Counted from the first letter of the stretch, positions 17,200 to 27,730 are shown. The stretch is DNA of 64,000 nt from Actinomycetota bacterium (GCA_019347675.1 JAHWKW010000018.1:1-64000); one strand, 5' to 3'. The notes: generated from the letters alone by a model not told the origin. Program-made: numbers and translations.

Positions 17200-17379
17200 T
17201 CCGACCGCGCAGCCGTGGGACGTCTCGCCGCGGTCGTCGTCGGCGGCTTCGGCTCCGGCCGGTACGAGGTCCCGGTCGAGTTCGGGATGGAAGGCCGGTG
17301 GACGGGCAAGCTGCTGATCGCCGAGGAAGACACCGCGTCGACGGTTGCCGTGCCTGTCGGCGTGGACGTCACCCGGTGA
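17200..17379 (+). pseudogene. YtkA/FixH-like domain tail
   Basis: RYEVPVEFGMEGRWTGKLLI, then VAVPVGVDVTR and a stop, match the end of the small beta-sandwich YtkA-like domain found in copper and redox-linked secreted proteins (G-Y-x-V-x-V-x-F-x-M-x-G-x-W pattern). The N-terminal part and signal peptide are missing. It is convergent with the propeller gene that ends at 17452. Confidence 0.45.
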
Positions 17380-17451
17380 CGGAGTGGCCCGGACGTCCGG
17401 TGTCGCGCGCCACGCGATCGAAGCCTTCGCCGCGAGCGGAACGGCGCGCTG

Positions 17452-19353
17452 TCAGTCGCCGGCGACGAAGGAGATCCACTCGCCGTCCGGCGTGATACCG
17501 ACCCGCCAGCCCGCGTAGCCGCCGAACTGGCGGAAGGCCGCGATGTCGCCGCCGCCGCCGTACAGACCGGCGTCGACGAGCTCCTGGTACTCGGCATCGG
17601 TCGGCTGGTCGGAGGCGAACGCACGCGGCCACACGATCAGGGCCGAGTACCGGTCGGCCTGCAGCTGCGTCTCGACCTTCTGGCCGTGCGGCAGCCGCAG
17701 CAGTTGGGCCAGGTACCACAGCGGGCGCTCGCCCGGCTCGTCGCGTTGCTCCAGCATCTGCCAGTAGGCCGCGGGAGAGTCGTCCTCGCCCGCCCCCAAG
17801 GAGAACGTGAACGGACGCTCGCCGCGTGTGGCCAGCACCTCGAGTCGTCCGTAGTCGCAGGCGACCGCCGCCTCGTACAGCGCTTCGCGCAGGTCGTCGG
17901 CCGCCGGTGGCAGCCCAGCATCGGGTGGCAGATCGGCCGGCATCACCGCCGCCGAGCAGTCGGCGTCATCGGGCCGGGCCTGCTGCCGGGCGTCGGAACC
18001 GTCGCCGTCGAGCGTGTAGGTCCACAGCGCCACGTCCGGGCGGTCGTCGGTGACGATGCTCCCCGCGACCAGCAGGGAGTGCCCGTCCAGCTGCGCCGTC
18101 GTGGTCAGCCGGCCGGGGGAGTCGAAGGTCCCGTCGCCGTCGAGCCGCAGCCACGCGCCGTCCGCGCGCCGCTGCCACGCCGCCGGGTGCGTGGGCTCCG
18201 TGCCGCCGGGGAAGTGCTCCCCGACCGCGACGATCGCGCCGTCCACGACACCCGCCCCGAGCACCGCCTGCTGTCCCGGACCGCCGATCCCATCCGCATG
18301 GACGCGCTGCCAGTTCACCCCGTCGTCGGAGGCCCACACCGCCCCGTCCACCTCGTCCTTACCGTGGACGGTGCCCAGCGCCAGCAGCCGTTCCCCGTCG
18401 ATCACCAGCGCGGTGGGGCGGTTCGGGTTCGGCTGGTACACGCCGGGGGTCGGCGGCGTCAGCTCCCAGGTCAGGCCGTCGTCGGAGTGGGCGAAGCCCA
18501 AGCCGTCGCCGGCGTGCGCGATCGCGACGTAGCGGCCCGCGAACCGGGTGAGTGCATCGAACGTGATCGGTAGTTCCCCATCGAAGGTGGGCCCGAGGCC
18601 GCCCTGCTGCCATTCGCCGTCGAGGCCGTCGGCGCGGTAGGCGACCGGCTGGACCCCACCATCGGCGTCGATCGATCCGAGCACGACGACGGCGCCGTCA
18701 CCGGACGACACAACTTCCTCCAAGGCGGTGAGCGGACTGACGGCTGGCCGGCCGCCAGTGGGGACGGGCAGGTCGATGCGGGTCCAGACCGCCCCGTCCT
18801 CCGACGTCCAGGCCTTCGGCAGGCCGTCGACCTGTCCGACGGCGACGAACGCCTCCGCGACGGTGGTGACGTCGCCGATCGTGCACGACGCCTCCCCGCA
18901 GAGGTCGACGGCGACCCGCTCCCAGCGGTCCAGCTGCGCGGCGCGCCAGATGGCGGCCTGGTCGCCGTGCTCGCCGTCGCCCCCCACCGCGACCGCGACC
19001 CCGTTGGTCACCGCGAGTCCCGTGATGACCTGCTCGCCGGGACCGCCGAACAGCCCCTGGGGGTCGGGGACCCGCCGCCAGGTCCCCGTCGGCACCTCCG
19101 CACCGTCCCCGCCCGGGGACGGGCTCGTGTCGGCGAACGGCGGCTGGTCGATGATCACCCCCCGGTCGAGCAGCCGGGGCACCACCACCACCGTGGCGAC
19201 CGCGGCCGCGGCGGTCGCGACTGCGACCGCCGCCAGCACCCACCGACGTCTCGGCCGGGTGGCGATGCGGGCGTACAGCCGGTCGCGGTCGACCGCGTCG
19301 ACCTGCTCCAGCAGCGCGGTGCTCGCTCGCCGCATGCGCTCGTCCAGATTCAT
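17452..19353 (-). CDS. Membrane-anchored beta-propeller protein, putative anti-sigma partner
   Basis: A 633-residue protein. Residues 1-35 are cytoplasmic and basic (MNLDERMRRASTALLEQVDA), about 38-62 a transmembrane helix (VLAAVAVATAAAAVATVVVV), and the rest extracytoplasmic. Repeated W-containing blades (for example IWRAAQLDRWERV, AWTSEDGAVWTRI, VWASDDGVNWQRV) suggest a BNR-like propeller to about residue 450, followed by a separate C-terminal domain (DADCSAAVMP... to VGITPDGEWISFVAGD). ATG 19353 overlaps the sigma gene stop by four bases (ATGA), the standard layout of an ECF sigma and its membrane regulator. A classical ZAS anti-sigma motif is not present in the short N-terminus. Confidence 0.75.
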   Translation of the reverse strand: MNLDERMRRASTALLEQVDAVDRDRLYARIATRPRRRWVLAAVAVATAAAAVATVVVVPRLLDRGVIIDQPPFADTSPSPGGDGAEVPTGTWRRVPDPQGLFGGPGEQVITGLAVTNGVAVAVGGDGEHGDQAAIWRAAQLDRWERVAVDLCGEASCTIGDVTTVAEAFVAVGQVDGLPKAWTSEDGAVWTRIDLPVPTGGRPAVSPLTALEEVVSSGDGAVVVLGSIDADGGVQPVAYRADGLDGEWQQGGLGPTFDGELPITFDALTRFAGRYVAIAHAGDGLGFAHSDDGLTWELTPPTPGVYQPNPNRPTALVIDGERLLALGTVHGKDEVDGAVWASDDGVNWQRVHADGIGGPGQQAVLGAGVVDGAIVAVGEHFPGGTEPTHPAAWQRRADGAWLRLDGDGTFDSPGRLTTTAQLDGHSLLVAGSIVTDDRPDVALWTYTLDGDGSDARQQARPDDADCSAAVMPADLPPDAGLPPAADDLREALYEAAVACDYGRLEVLATRGERPFTFSLGAGEDDSPAAYWQMLEQRDEPGERPLWYLAQLLRLPHGQKVETQLQADRYSALIVWPRAFASDQPTDAEYQELVDAGLYGGGGDIAAFRQFGGYAGWRVGITPDGEWISFVAGD

Positions 19354-19922
19354 CGCGCATCCTCCTCGGGGCTGCTCAGCTCCACTTGCAGCCGGCGGGC
19401 CAGCGCCCGGCGTCCCCGGTGCAGGTGCGCCTTGGCGGTGCCCTCGGCACAGCTCATGGCGGCCGCCAGTTCCGAGATCGGCAGGTCGTGGACGTAGTGC
19501 AGGATCAGCGCCTCGGCCTGGCGGTTGGGCAGGCGGCGCACCTCGGCCCACACCACGTCATCGTGCTCGGATGCGACGCTGGCGGCGTCGTGGCGCATGC
19601 CGCGCAGCCGCAGCATCGCCCGCGCCTCAGCCCCCAGCCGTCGGAACCGTGACGCGGCCAGGTTCGCGGCGACCGTCCGCAGCCACGCCGCGGGCCGCTC
19701 GTAACGGCCGACCCGGTCCCAGTCCCGGTAGGCGCGCGCGAACGCCTCCTGCAGCAGTTCCTCGGCGACCCACCGGTCGCCGGTGCGTGCCAGCAGCAAC
19801 GCGTAGGTGCTGCGGAACTCGGCGTCGTAGAAGCGCCGGAAGGAACTCTCGTGGGTCTCCTCGGCCACGTCCCCCGTCGCCCCCGCAGTCCGTCGTCGGC
19901 CGACCGCTCCCGCCGTGGCCAT
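19350..19922 (-). CDS. ECF/SigE-family RNA polymerase sigma factor
   Basis: About 190 residues. Region 2 is FRRFYDAEFRSTYALLLART through AEELLQEAFARAYRDWDRV and LRTVAANLAASRFRRL. Region 4 is EVRRLPNRQAEALILHYVHD followed by ISELAAAMSCAEGTAKAHLH. The missing acidic N-terminal regions place it with group 4 sigma factors (the actinobacterial SigE subgroup). ATG 19922 follows GGGGGAGG. It is cotranscribed with the downstream membrane propeller protein, which probably restrains it and senses an outside signal. Confidence 0.85.
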   Translation of the reverse strand: MATAGAVGRRRTAGATGDVAEETHESSFRRFYDAEFRSTYALLLARTGDRWVAEELLQEAFARAYRDWDRVGRYERPAAWLRTVAANLAASRFRRLGAEARAMLRLRGMRHDAASVASEHDDVVWAEVRRLPNRQAEALILHYVHDLPISELAAAMSCAEGTAKAHLHRGRRALARRLQVELSSPEEDAR

Positions 19923-20126
19923 GCATCCTCCCCCAGGCCGCACTGCAAGGAGAACGCACGACGCGGGGCGTGGGTTGACACGGGTTCACGTCCGGCGAGG
20001 GGCGAGAGGCACCAGGTCCATCTGGACGGCGGCCCAACCTGGCACAGCAGCTACGGGCGGTTGGTAGCAGATCAACAGCACGACACGGACTTCCTGAAGT
20101 CGCCGCTGGTCACGAACGGCGTGACG

Positions 20127-21392
20127 TCACGGGTGCGACGGCCCCCGTTGAGACCGGCGCGTGGCCAGCCATACGACCGATCCGCTCACCAGCAGGATCA
20201 CCCCGCCGACGACCGCAACGAGGGGCAGGGCAAAGGCCAGCAGGGCGCACAACGCGACACCGAGTGCAGCGAGCCACCTCGGCCAGCGCCGCTCGGCCGA
20301 GGACAGCGTCCACGCCGAGGCGTTGGCGAGCGCGTAGTAGGTCAGGACGGCAAAGGAGCTGAATCCGATGGCGCCCCGCAGGTCCGCGACGAGGACGATC
20401 GCGGACACGAGCACCGCGGCGGACACCTCGGCTCGGTGGGGAGTCCGGTGGGTGCGGTGGACCGCGTCGAGATAGCCCGGGAGCTCTCGGCGGCGGGCCA
20501 TGGACAGACTGGTGCGGCTCACCCCGGCCAGCAGCGAGAGCAGCACACCGGCCGACGCGACCGCGGCGCCGACCCTCACGATGGGTGCGGCTGGCGCCCA
20601 GCGGCCCGCCTCCACGGCGGCGGCCAGGGGGGCGGGCGCCTCGGCGAGGGTGTCCGGTCCGACGGTCAGCAGGGCGGAGCCGAGCACGATCGCGTAGACG
20701 GCAACGACGATCCCGAGCGCGATCGGGATGGCCTTGGGGATGGTGGTTTCGGGGTCGTGGACCTCCTCGCCGAGGGTGGCCAGCCGCGCGTAGCCGGCGA
20801 ACGCGAAGAACAGCAGGCCGCCGGACCGCAGCACGCCCCAGACGCCGCCACCAGCCGCGGTGTCGAGATTGTCGACCGACGCTTGACCGCCGAGCAGTGT
20901 TGCGGCGACGACCACGGCAAGGGCAGCGAGCACGATCGTGACGATGATCCGCGTCAGACCGGCGGTCTTCTCCACACCGCGGTAGTTGACCGCGGTCATC
21001 ACGACGACCGCGACGATGCCGATGGGCCGGGCTAGGTCGGCGTGGACGTAGGCGCCGAAGGTCAGCGCCACGGCGGCCAGGCTGGCGGTCTTGCCGACGA
21101 CGAAGCTCCAGCCGGCGACGAAGCCCCAGTGGTTCCCGAGGCGCTCACGGGCGTAGACGTAGGTGCCGCCGGACTCGGGGTAGAGGGCCGCCAGCTGGGC
21201 CGAGGAGGTGGCGTTCGCGTAGGCCACGAGTGCGGCGAGGGCGAGGCCGGCCAGCATCCACGTTCCCGCGGCGGTCGCGGCGGGGCCGGGCGCGGCGAAC
21301 ACCCCCGCGCCGATCATCGCGCCGAGGCCGATGGTGACCGCGTCGGCGGTGGTCAGGCGGCGAGCGAGCTGCTGTGATCGGCGTGTCGTCAT
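20127..21392 (-). CDS. APC-family amino acid/polyamine permease
   Basis: A 421-residue integral membrane protein with about 12 hydrophobic segments. VTIGLGAMIGAGVFAAPGPA is the TM1 unwound substrate-binding segment (G-A-x-I-G-A-G-I/V-F) of the APC superfamily, and LYPESGGTYVYARERLG is the conserved loop after TM2. TIPKAIPIALGI and SLSMARRRELPGYL are also family hallmarks. Substrate cannot be read from sequence. It is convergent with nothing nearby and stands apart from the HD-GYP gene behind it by 88 bp. Confidence 0.85.
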   Translation of the reverse strand: MTTRRSQQLARRLTTADAVTIGLGAMIGAGVFAAPGPAATAAGTWMLAGLALAALVAYANATSSAQLAALYPESGGTYVYARERLGNHWGFVAGWSFVVGKTASLAAVALTFGAYVHADLARPIGIVAVVVMTAVNYRGVEKTAGLTRIIVTIVLAALAVVVAATLLGGQASVDNLDTAAGGGVWGVLRSGGLLFFAFAGYARLATLGEEVHDPETTIPKAIPIALGIVVAVYAIVLGSALLTVGPDTLAEAPAPLAAAVEAGRWAPAAPIVRVGAAVASAGVLLSLLAGVSRTSLSMARRRELPGYLDAVHRTHRTPHRAEVSAAVLVSAIVLVADLRGAIGFSSFAVLTYYALANASAWTLSSAERRWPRWLAALGVALCALLAFALPLVAVVGGVILLVSGSVVWLATRRSQRGPSHP

Positions 21393-21480
21393 GCTGGATG
21401 CTCGTCCAGTGTGACGCGGCGTCAGCCGATCGACACAACGAGACGACGCCCGGGACCGCGGCGCCTTCCCGGCTCAGCTC

Positions 21481-23199
<1,719 letters not shown>

Positions 23200-23266
23200 C
23201 AGGATACGTCATCGTCCCCGCTTGTGTAGCCGCAACGACGGAGAGTTTTCGACGGTCGGGTGGCGC

Positions 23267-24085
23267 TCAGCCCGACGGTGCCTCTGATGGACGCCGGTCA
23301 TGAGCGTCGGGGACGTCGACGCCAGGCGCTTCTGGCCGTGGGAGCCGGCACAGCGCGATCAGGTCCAGGCTGGCGTCGAGTGCATCCTCACGGAGCTCGA
23401 ACCACGACGCATCGACGCGGTGCACCAGTCGACGAACGCCTGCCGGCCACGACTCGGGTGGGCTGCCCGCCAGCACATGTGGGACGGCGTCGCGGAGCAT
23501 CCGGTCGGCCGTCCGCAGCAACGTGCCGTGGTGGACGCCGAGCAGGCATCCGACGTGGAAACCGGCTTCGGTCAGCGTCGCCCGCAGCTCATCGGCCGTG
23601 AACTCGCGGACGTGGAAGGGATTGATGGGCGTGTCGGACCCCGGTGTGAACGTCAGCCGGTTGGGGGTCGAGACGACCAGCTCACCGCCCGGCCGCAGCA
23701 CGCGGCACAGGCTGGCGAGGAACGCCTCGACGTCCCAGACGTGCTCGATGACCTGGAGGGATACGACCAGGTCGAAGCTGTCGTCGGGTAGCGGCAGGTC
23801 GCTGAGTTCTGCCTCGACCGCCTCCACCTGCGGGTAGCGGCGGGCGACGTGGGGTGCGACCTGCGGGTCGACGTCGACGGCGACGACCCGAGCCGCCCCG
23901 GCTGCGGCGAGCGCCGCAGCGCCGTATCCCTCGCCGCAGCCGGCGTCCAGGACGGTCAGGCCGGGTGCCTTGGCGGCCGCCAGCCGGTAGGCGACGATGT
24001 GCCGCTCGAACCAGTACCGCTCATCTGCCACGTCGGGGACGGTGCGTTCGCCGGTCAAGGTCAGCAGGGACAAGGTGGTGGTCAT
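23267..24085 (-). CDS. Class I SAM-dependent methyltransferase (Rv3030-like position)
   Basis: A 272-residue Rossmann methyltransferase: VLDAGCGEGYGAAALAAAGA is motif I, VVAVDVDPQV the acidic loop, FDLVVSLQVIEHVWD motif IV and RVLRPGGELVVSTPN motif V/VI. ATG 24085 follows GAGG; the open upstream frame is not conserved-looking. It lies next to and divergent from etfB. In Mycobacterium tuberculosis the equivalent neighbour is Rv3030, part of the methylglucose lipopolysaccharide region; the substrate of this protein cannot be inferred from that alone. Confidence 0.8.
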   Translation of the reverse strand: MTTTLSLLTLTGERTVPDVADERYWFERHIVAYRLAAAKAPGLTVLDAGCGEGYGAAALAAAGAARVVAVDVDPQVAPHVARRYPQVEAVEAELSDLPLPDDSFDLVVSLQVIEHVWDVEAFLASLCRVLRPGGELVVSTPNRLTFTPGSDTPINPFHVREFTADELRATLTEAGFHVGCLLGVHHGTLLRTADRMLRDAVPHVLAGSPPESWPAGVRRLVHRVDASWFELREDALDASLDLIALCRLPRPEAPGVDVPDAHDRRPSEAPSG

Positions 24086-24250
24086 GGCCGTCCTCGTGGG
24101 TCTGTCCGGGATTTGACGGTCCCGTGGCGCGAACGGTAGCAAGCGTGGTACGCCCGAGCCCGAACCGGCTCGTGAGTGCCCACACGCGGCCGCAGCAAGC
24201 GCTCATCGCTGGCGACGCAAGTAGCGTCAGCCATCTCCGGTGAGGAAGGG

Positions 24251-25045
24251 ATGTCGGTGAAGGTCATCGTCGCGGTCAAGCGGGTCCCCGACACCGCCGG
24301 CGAGAAGCCGCTCGACCCCGAGGACCGCACCCTCGACCGGGACGCGGTCGACTCGGTGCTGTGCCCGATGAACGAGTACTCCATCGAGGAGGCGGTCCGC
24401 CTGAAGGAGCGGCACGGGGCCGAGCTGCGGGCCCTGCTGATGGGACCTGACAACGCCCAGTCGGTGATCCGCAAGGCGCTGTCGTACGGGCTCGACTCGG
24501 CCGTCCACATCAGCGATGCGGCCATCGCGGGATCCGACGCCATCGCCACCGCGAGGGTGATCGCCGCAGCGCTCCGCCACGAGGAGTTCGACCTCGTGCT
24601 GATGGGCGCCCAGGCCACCGATGCGCGCACCTCGATCGTCCCGGCTGCGGTCGCGGAGCTGTTGGGCCTCCCGGCGCTCACCTACGCCCGCAAGCTCGAG
24701 GTCGACGGCGACTCGGTGGTGGTCCACCGCGAGAGCGACGAAGGGTGGGACGTCGTGCGGTCCACGCTCCCGGCCGTGGTGTCGGTCGTGGAGGCGATCA
24801 ACGAGCCGCGCTACCCGTCGTTCAAGGGGATCATGGCGGCCAAGTCCAAGCCCGTCGACGTGCGGTCGCTGGCGGACGTCGACGTCCCGCCCTCCGAGGT
24901 CGGGTTGTCCAACGCATGGGCGGAGATCCTCGACTTCGCACCCCGCCCCCCCAAGGAGGCCGGGAAGAAGGTCGAGGATGACGGCAGCGGGGAGGTTGGC
25001 GCGAAGGCGCTCGCTGAGTGGCTCGTCGAGCACAAGATCATCTGA
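24251..25045 (+). CDS. etfB: Electron transfer flavoprotein beta subunit
   Basis: A 264-residue ETF-beta (FixA-like). MSVKVIVAVKRVPDTAGEKP opens the alpha/beta AMP-binding domain; MNEYSIEEAVRLKE, LMGAQATDARTSIVPAAVAE and PRYPSFKGIMAAKSKPV are family signatures. It forms a heterodimer with EtfA and carries electrons from acyl-CoA and related dehydrogenases to the quinone pool. ATG 24251 follows GAGGAAGGG. A 178-bp gap holding two duplicated leader ORFs separates it from etfA, whereas the two genes are normally close together. Confidence 0.95.
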   Translation: MSVKVIVAVKRVPDTAGEKPLDPEDRTLDRDAVDSVLCPMNEYSIEEAVRLKERHGAELRALLMGPDNAQSVIRKALSYGLDSAVHISDAAIAGSDAIATARVIAAALRHEEFDLVLMGAQATDARTSIVPAAVAELLGLPALTYARKLEVDGDSVVVHRESDEGWDVVRSTLPAVVSVVEAINEPRYPSFKGIMAAKSKPVDVRSLADVDVPPSEVGLSNAWAEILDFAPRPPKEAGKKVEDDGSGEVGAKALAEWLVEHKII

Positions 25046-25075
25046 GAGCGTCGCAGCACCCAAGGAGCCGGTCGC

Positions 25076-25153
25076 GTGAGCGACGCTCCGCAGGAGCGGC
25101 GCGAGAGGAGCTGTCTTCGGGCTCCTAAGACCGCGACGGAGGTGTGCCCGTGA
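25076..25153 (+). CDS. Leader ORF 1 (25 aa), coupled to leader ORF 2
   Basis: GTG 25076, preceded by AAGGAG at 8 bp, encodes MSDAPQERRERSCLRAPKTA and five more residues before TGA 25151-25153. The stop overlaps the next GTG (GTGA). No homology recognised. Whether it is translated is unknown, but start, Shine-Dalgarno and overlap are all present. Confidence 0.4.
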   Translation: MSDAPQERRERSCLRAPKTATEVCP

Positions 25154-25223
25154 GCGACGCTCCGCAGGAGCGGCGCGAGAGGAGCTGTCTTCGGGCTCCT
25201 AAGACCGCGACGGAGGTGTGCCC
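25076..25223 (+). repeat. Perfect 74-bp tandem duplication before etfA
   Basis: Two identical 74-bp units (25076-25149 and 25150-25223) begin GTGAGCGACGCTCCGCAGGA and end GGAGGTGTGCCC. The next bases (GTGAGCG) are the etfA start, so the duplication boundary is exactly the start codon. Each unit contains AGGAGC/GCTCCT and GCTCC/GGAGC inverted repeats and its own GGAGG ribosome binding site for the following GTG. Confidence 0.9.
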
Positions 25224-25227
25224 GTGA
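25150..25227 (+). CDS. Leader ORF 2 (25 aa), coupled to etfA
   Basis: An exact copy of leader ORF 1, preceded by GGAGG. Its TGA (25225-25227) overlaps the etfA GTG (25224) by four bases, so ribosomes finishing it could re-start on etfA. Confidence 0.4.
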   Translation: MSDAPQERRERSCLRAPKTATEVCP

Positions 25228-26207
25228 GCGAGCTGCTGGTCCTCATCGACCACGACCAGGGCAGGACACGCAAGGTCTCGACCCAGATGCTCACCAAGGC
25301 GCGAGAGCTGGCAACCCAGGCCGGTGACACGGTCGCCGCGATCGCCGTGGGCCCCGGCGCATCCGCAACCGCAGAAACGGCCGGGACGTTCGGAGCCGAC
25401 CGGGTCTACGCGTGGGATTCGGCCGACGCCACCGCGTACGTCACCCTCCCCATGGTGGAGGCGGTGCAACAGGTTCTCCGGGGATCGGATGCACGCCGGG
25501 TGCTGTTCCCCTCCGCCAACTTCTACAAGGACGTCGCGGCCCGCCTGGCGGTCCGCCTCGAAGCCGGCGTCATCACCGACGCGTCCGACCTCGAGCTCGT
25601 CGACGGTGACCTGAACGTGGTCAAGGACGTGTTCGGCGGCGCGACCATCACCCGCTCGCACGTCCGCGGCGATCGCATCGCGCTGATCGGCGTGAAGCCG
25701 AACGCGTTCGTGGCCGAGGCACGCGGGGACGGCCCCGCGGAGGTCGTTCCGCTCGACGTCGCCCTGTCCGACGACGCGAAACGGTCCCGGGTGGTGGAGG
25801 CGGTCACCCAGGCCGAGGGCGGCCGGCCGGACGTCGGCGAGGCCTCGACCGTCGTCGCTGGCGGGCGCGGGCTCGGCGACGCATCGGGCTTCGAGCTGAT
25901 CGGCCGGCTCGCCGACACCCTCGGCGCCGGGGTCGGCGCGTCCCGTGCCGCGGCCGACGCCGGGTGGATCGCACACCGCCACCAGATCGGGCAGACGGGA
26001 AAGACCATCTCCCCGCAGCTGTACATCGGCTGTGGGATCTCCGGGGCGATCCAGCACCGGGCCGGGATGCAGACCGCACAGCTGATCGTCGCGATCAACA
26101 AGGACCCTGAGGCGCCCATCTTCCAGATCGCTGACTTCGGTGTGGTCGGTGACCTGTACCAGGTCGTGCCCAAGCTGATCGAGGAGATCGAGGCGCGCAA
26201 GGGCTGA
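25224..26207 (+). CDS. etfA: Electron transfer flavoprotein alpha subunit
   Basis: A 327-residue ETF-alpha (FixB-like) that binds FAD in its C-terminal domain. HRHQIGQTGKTISPQLYIGC followed by GISGAIQHRAGM is the FAD-binding signature, and INKDPEAPIFQIADFGVVGD is the conserved end. The N-terminal domain (SELLVLIDHDQGRTRKVS) pairs with EtfB. I chose GTG 25224 because GGAGG lies 7 bp upstream; GTG 25218 is possible. It follows two duplicated leader ORFs and precedes the AMP-ligase-like gene by 86 bp. Confidence 0.95.
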   Translation: MSELLVLIDHDQGRTRKVSTQMLTKARELATQAGDTVAAIAVGPGASATAETAGTFGADRVYAWDSADATAYVTLPMVEAVQQVLRGSDARRVLFPSANFYKDVAARLAVRLEAGVITDASDLELVDGDLNVVKDVFGGATITRSHVRGDRIALIGVKPNAFVAEARGDGPAEVVPLDVALSDDAKRSRVVEAVTQAEGGRPDVGEASTVVAGGRGLGDASGFELIGRLADTLGAGVGASRAAADAGWIAHRHQIGQTGKTISPQLYIGCGISGAIQHRAGMQTAQLIVAINKDPEAPIFQIADFGVVGDLYQVVPKLIEEIEARKG

Positions 26208-26293
26208 CAGCCGGCCGGCCGCGTCGCCGCGGACGCTCCCCAGCGCCGCAGGTGCTGCCGGTAGGCTGGCGCGCTCGATCGGGAGGGATCGGT

Positions 26294-27730
26294 GTGGTCG
26301 CGACCTGGGACCGCCGCACCCCGGCGGAACGCGACCGTGTGCGCGCGATGGTCCTGGGCGGGTGGATCCCGGCGGTCACCTCGTTCAGCCCGTTCTGGGC
26401 CAGCTACCTCGACCGCGTCGGGGTCGATCCCGCCCGGGTGCGTTCCGGCGCCGACCTCGAGACGATCCCCCCCGTCCGTGAGGCCAACGTGGTGGGCGCG
26501 GGAGGGCCAGGCAGCCCGGCCCTGGTCCTGCGACCCACCGAGAAGCAGGTCAAGGCGGGCGCGACGTTCGGGACGCTGCTGCAGGTCGCCCGGGGCATCC
26601 GCCGGCGCGGCGCAGCCGGCAAGCGGACGGCACTGCTGACCGAGTACAAGCCGATCCACCTGCACCCCGCCGGACGCGACGGTCAGCTGACGATCGCCTA
26701 CACGCGGACCGACCTCGACCGCCTGCACCGCACCGGCGCGCGGGCGGCGCAGGTCCTGGGCCTCAGCAGCGACGACTACCTGGTCTCGGCGGTCCCGGCC
26801 GACGGGACCCTGCGGTTCTGGGGCCTGTACCACCTGGCGTTGGGCTCGTCGCTGCTGGCCGTGCACGCCCGTGGGCACGGCCGCCCCGTGGACGACACCG
26901 TCTGGGCGTTCCGCCGCGTGCCCGCCACGGCCGTCGCGGTCCCGACCGCCGACGCGGTGGCGCTCGCGGCGGTGGCCGCCGGCAGCGGGGCGGACCTCGG
27001 CGAGGTCCGCATGGTCGTCGTGGTGGGCGTGCCCCCCGACGACGAGCGGCGCCATGCGGTGGCCGACGCGTGGCGCGCCGCCGGGAGCGCCCCGACGGTG
27101 CGGGTACTGGCCCTGTGGGCCCCGGCGGGGGGCCGATCGCTGTGGGCCGAGTGCGCCGACGCGGGCCGAGCCACGGGACTGCACACGTACCCGGATCTGG
27201 AGGTCCTGGAGGTCCTCGACCCTGCGACCGGCCGCACCAGCGACGGCGCCGGCGACCTGACCTACACCTCGGCCGGCTGGCACGGCACCGGCCTGATCCG
27301 CTACCGGACCGGGGACCGGGTCGCCGGCCTCGACGACACCGTCTGCTCCGGGTGTGGCCGCACCGTCCCGCGGGTGCTGGGCCCCGTGACCGAGGCGGCA
27401 TGGGAGCCGCGCCTGGCGACCCCCGCAGGGTCCGAACGCATCGACGTCCGCGGAGCGGGTGCCGTCCTGGCCGGCGACGAACGCGTGGACGCCTGGCAGG
27501 TCGAGCTGCGCGGACCGACCGCGCGCCGGACCGGTGACGCCTACGTCGTTCACCTCTCGACATCGATGCAGCCGCAAGCGCTGGTGGATATCGACCGGCG
27601 GCTCACCGACGCGGTCGGGCACTCCCCGCTGCAGTTGCTCATCAACGACTCCGCCGACGTGAACGCGGCCGTGGCGACCCACGGCCTGCTCGTCGACAGC
27701 CGTCCGCGGATGCCGACAGGACAACCGTGA
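26294..27730 (+). CDS. AMP-ligase-like protein (phenylacetate-CoA ligase superfamily, divergent)
   Basis: A 478-residue protein with a PaaK/adenylate-forming outline: an N-terminal WASYLDRVGVDPARVRSGAD region, a middle with GLYHLALGSSLLAVHARGHG, TSAGWHGTGLIRYRTGDRV as the adenylation core motif, and a CSGCGRTVPRVLG segment. The P-loop-like S/T-rich motif expected near one third of the length is not clear, so activity is uncertain. GTG 26294 follows GGGAGG. It overlaps the next gene by four bases. In Mycobacterium the etfA neighbour here is an acetyltransferase/acyltransferase pair, so this is a lineage-specific replacement. Confidence 0.6.
   Translation: MVATWDRRTPAERDRVRAMVLGGWIPAVTSFSPFWASYLDRVGVDPARVRSGADLETIPPVREANVVGAGGPGSPALVLRPTEKQVKAGATFGTLLQVARGIRRRGAAGKRTALLTEYKPIHLHPAGRDGQLTIAYTRTDLDRLHRTGARAAQVLGLSSDDYLVSAVPADGTLRFWGLYHLALGSSLLAVHARGHGRPVDDTVWAFRRVPATAVAVPTADAVALAAVAAGSGADLGEVRMVVVVGVPPDDERRHAVADAWRAAGSAPTVRVLALWAPAGGRSLWAECADAGRATGLHTYPDLEVLEVLDPATGRTSDGAGDLTYTSAGWHGTGLIRYRTGDRVAGLDDTVCSGCGRTVPRVLGPVTEAAWEPRLATPAGSERIDVRGAGAVLAGDERVDAWQVELRGPTARRTGDAYVVHLSTSMQPQALVDIDRRLTDAVGHSPLQLLINDSADVNAAVATHGLLVDSRPRMPTGQP

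Noticed and set aside
25076-25223. 74-bp repeats considered as a CRISPR or REP array
   Set aside because: They are directly adjacent without spacers and encode coupled ORFs; a tandem duplication explains them.
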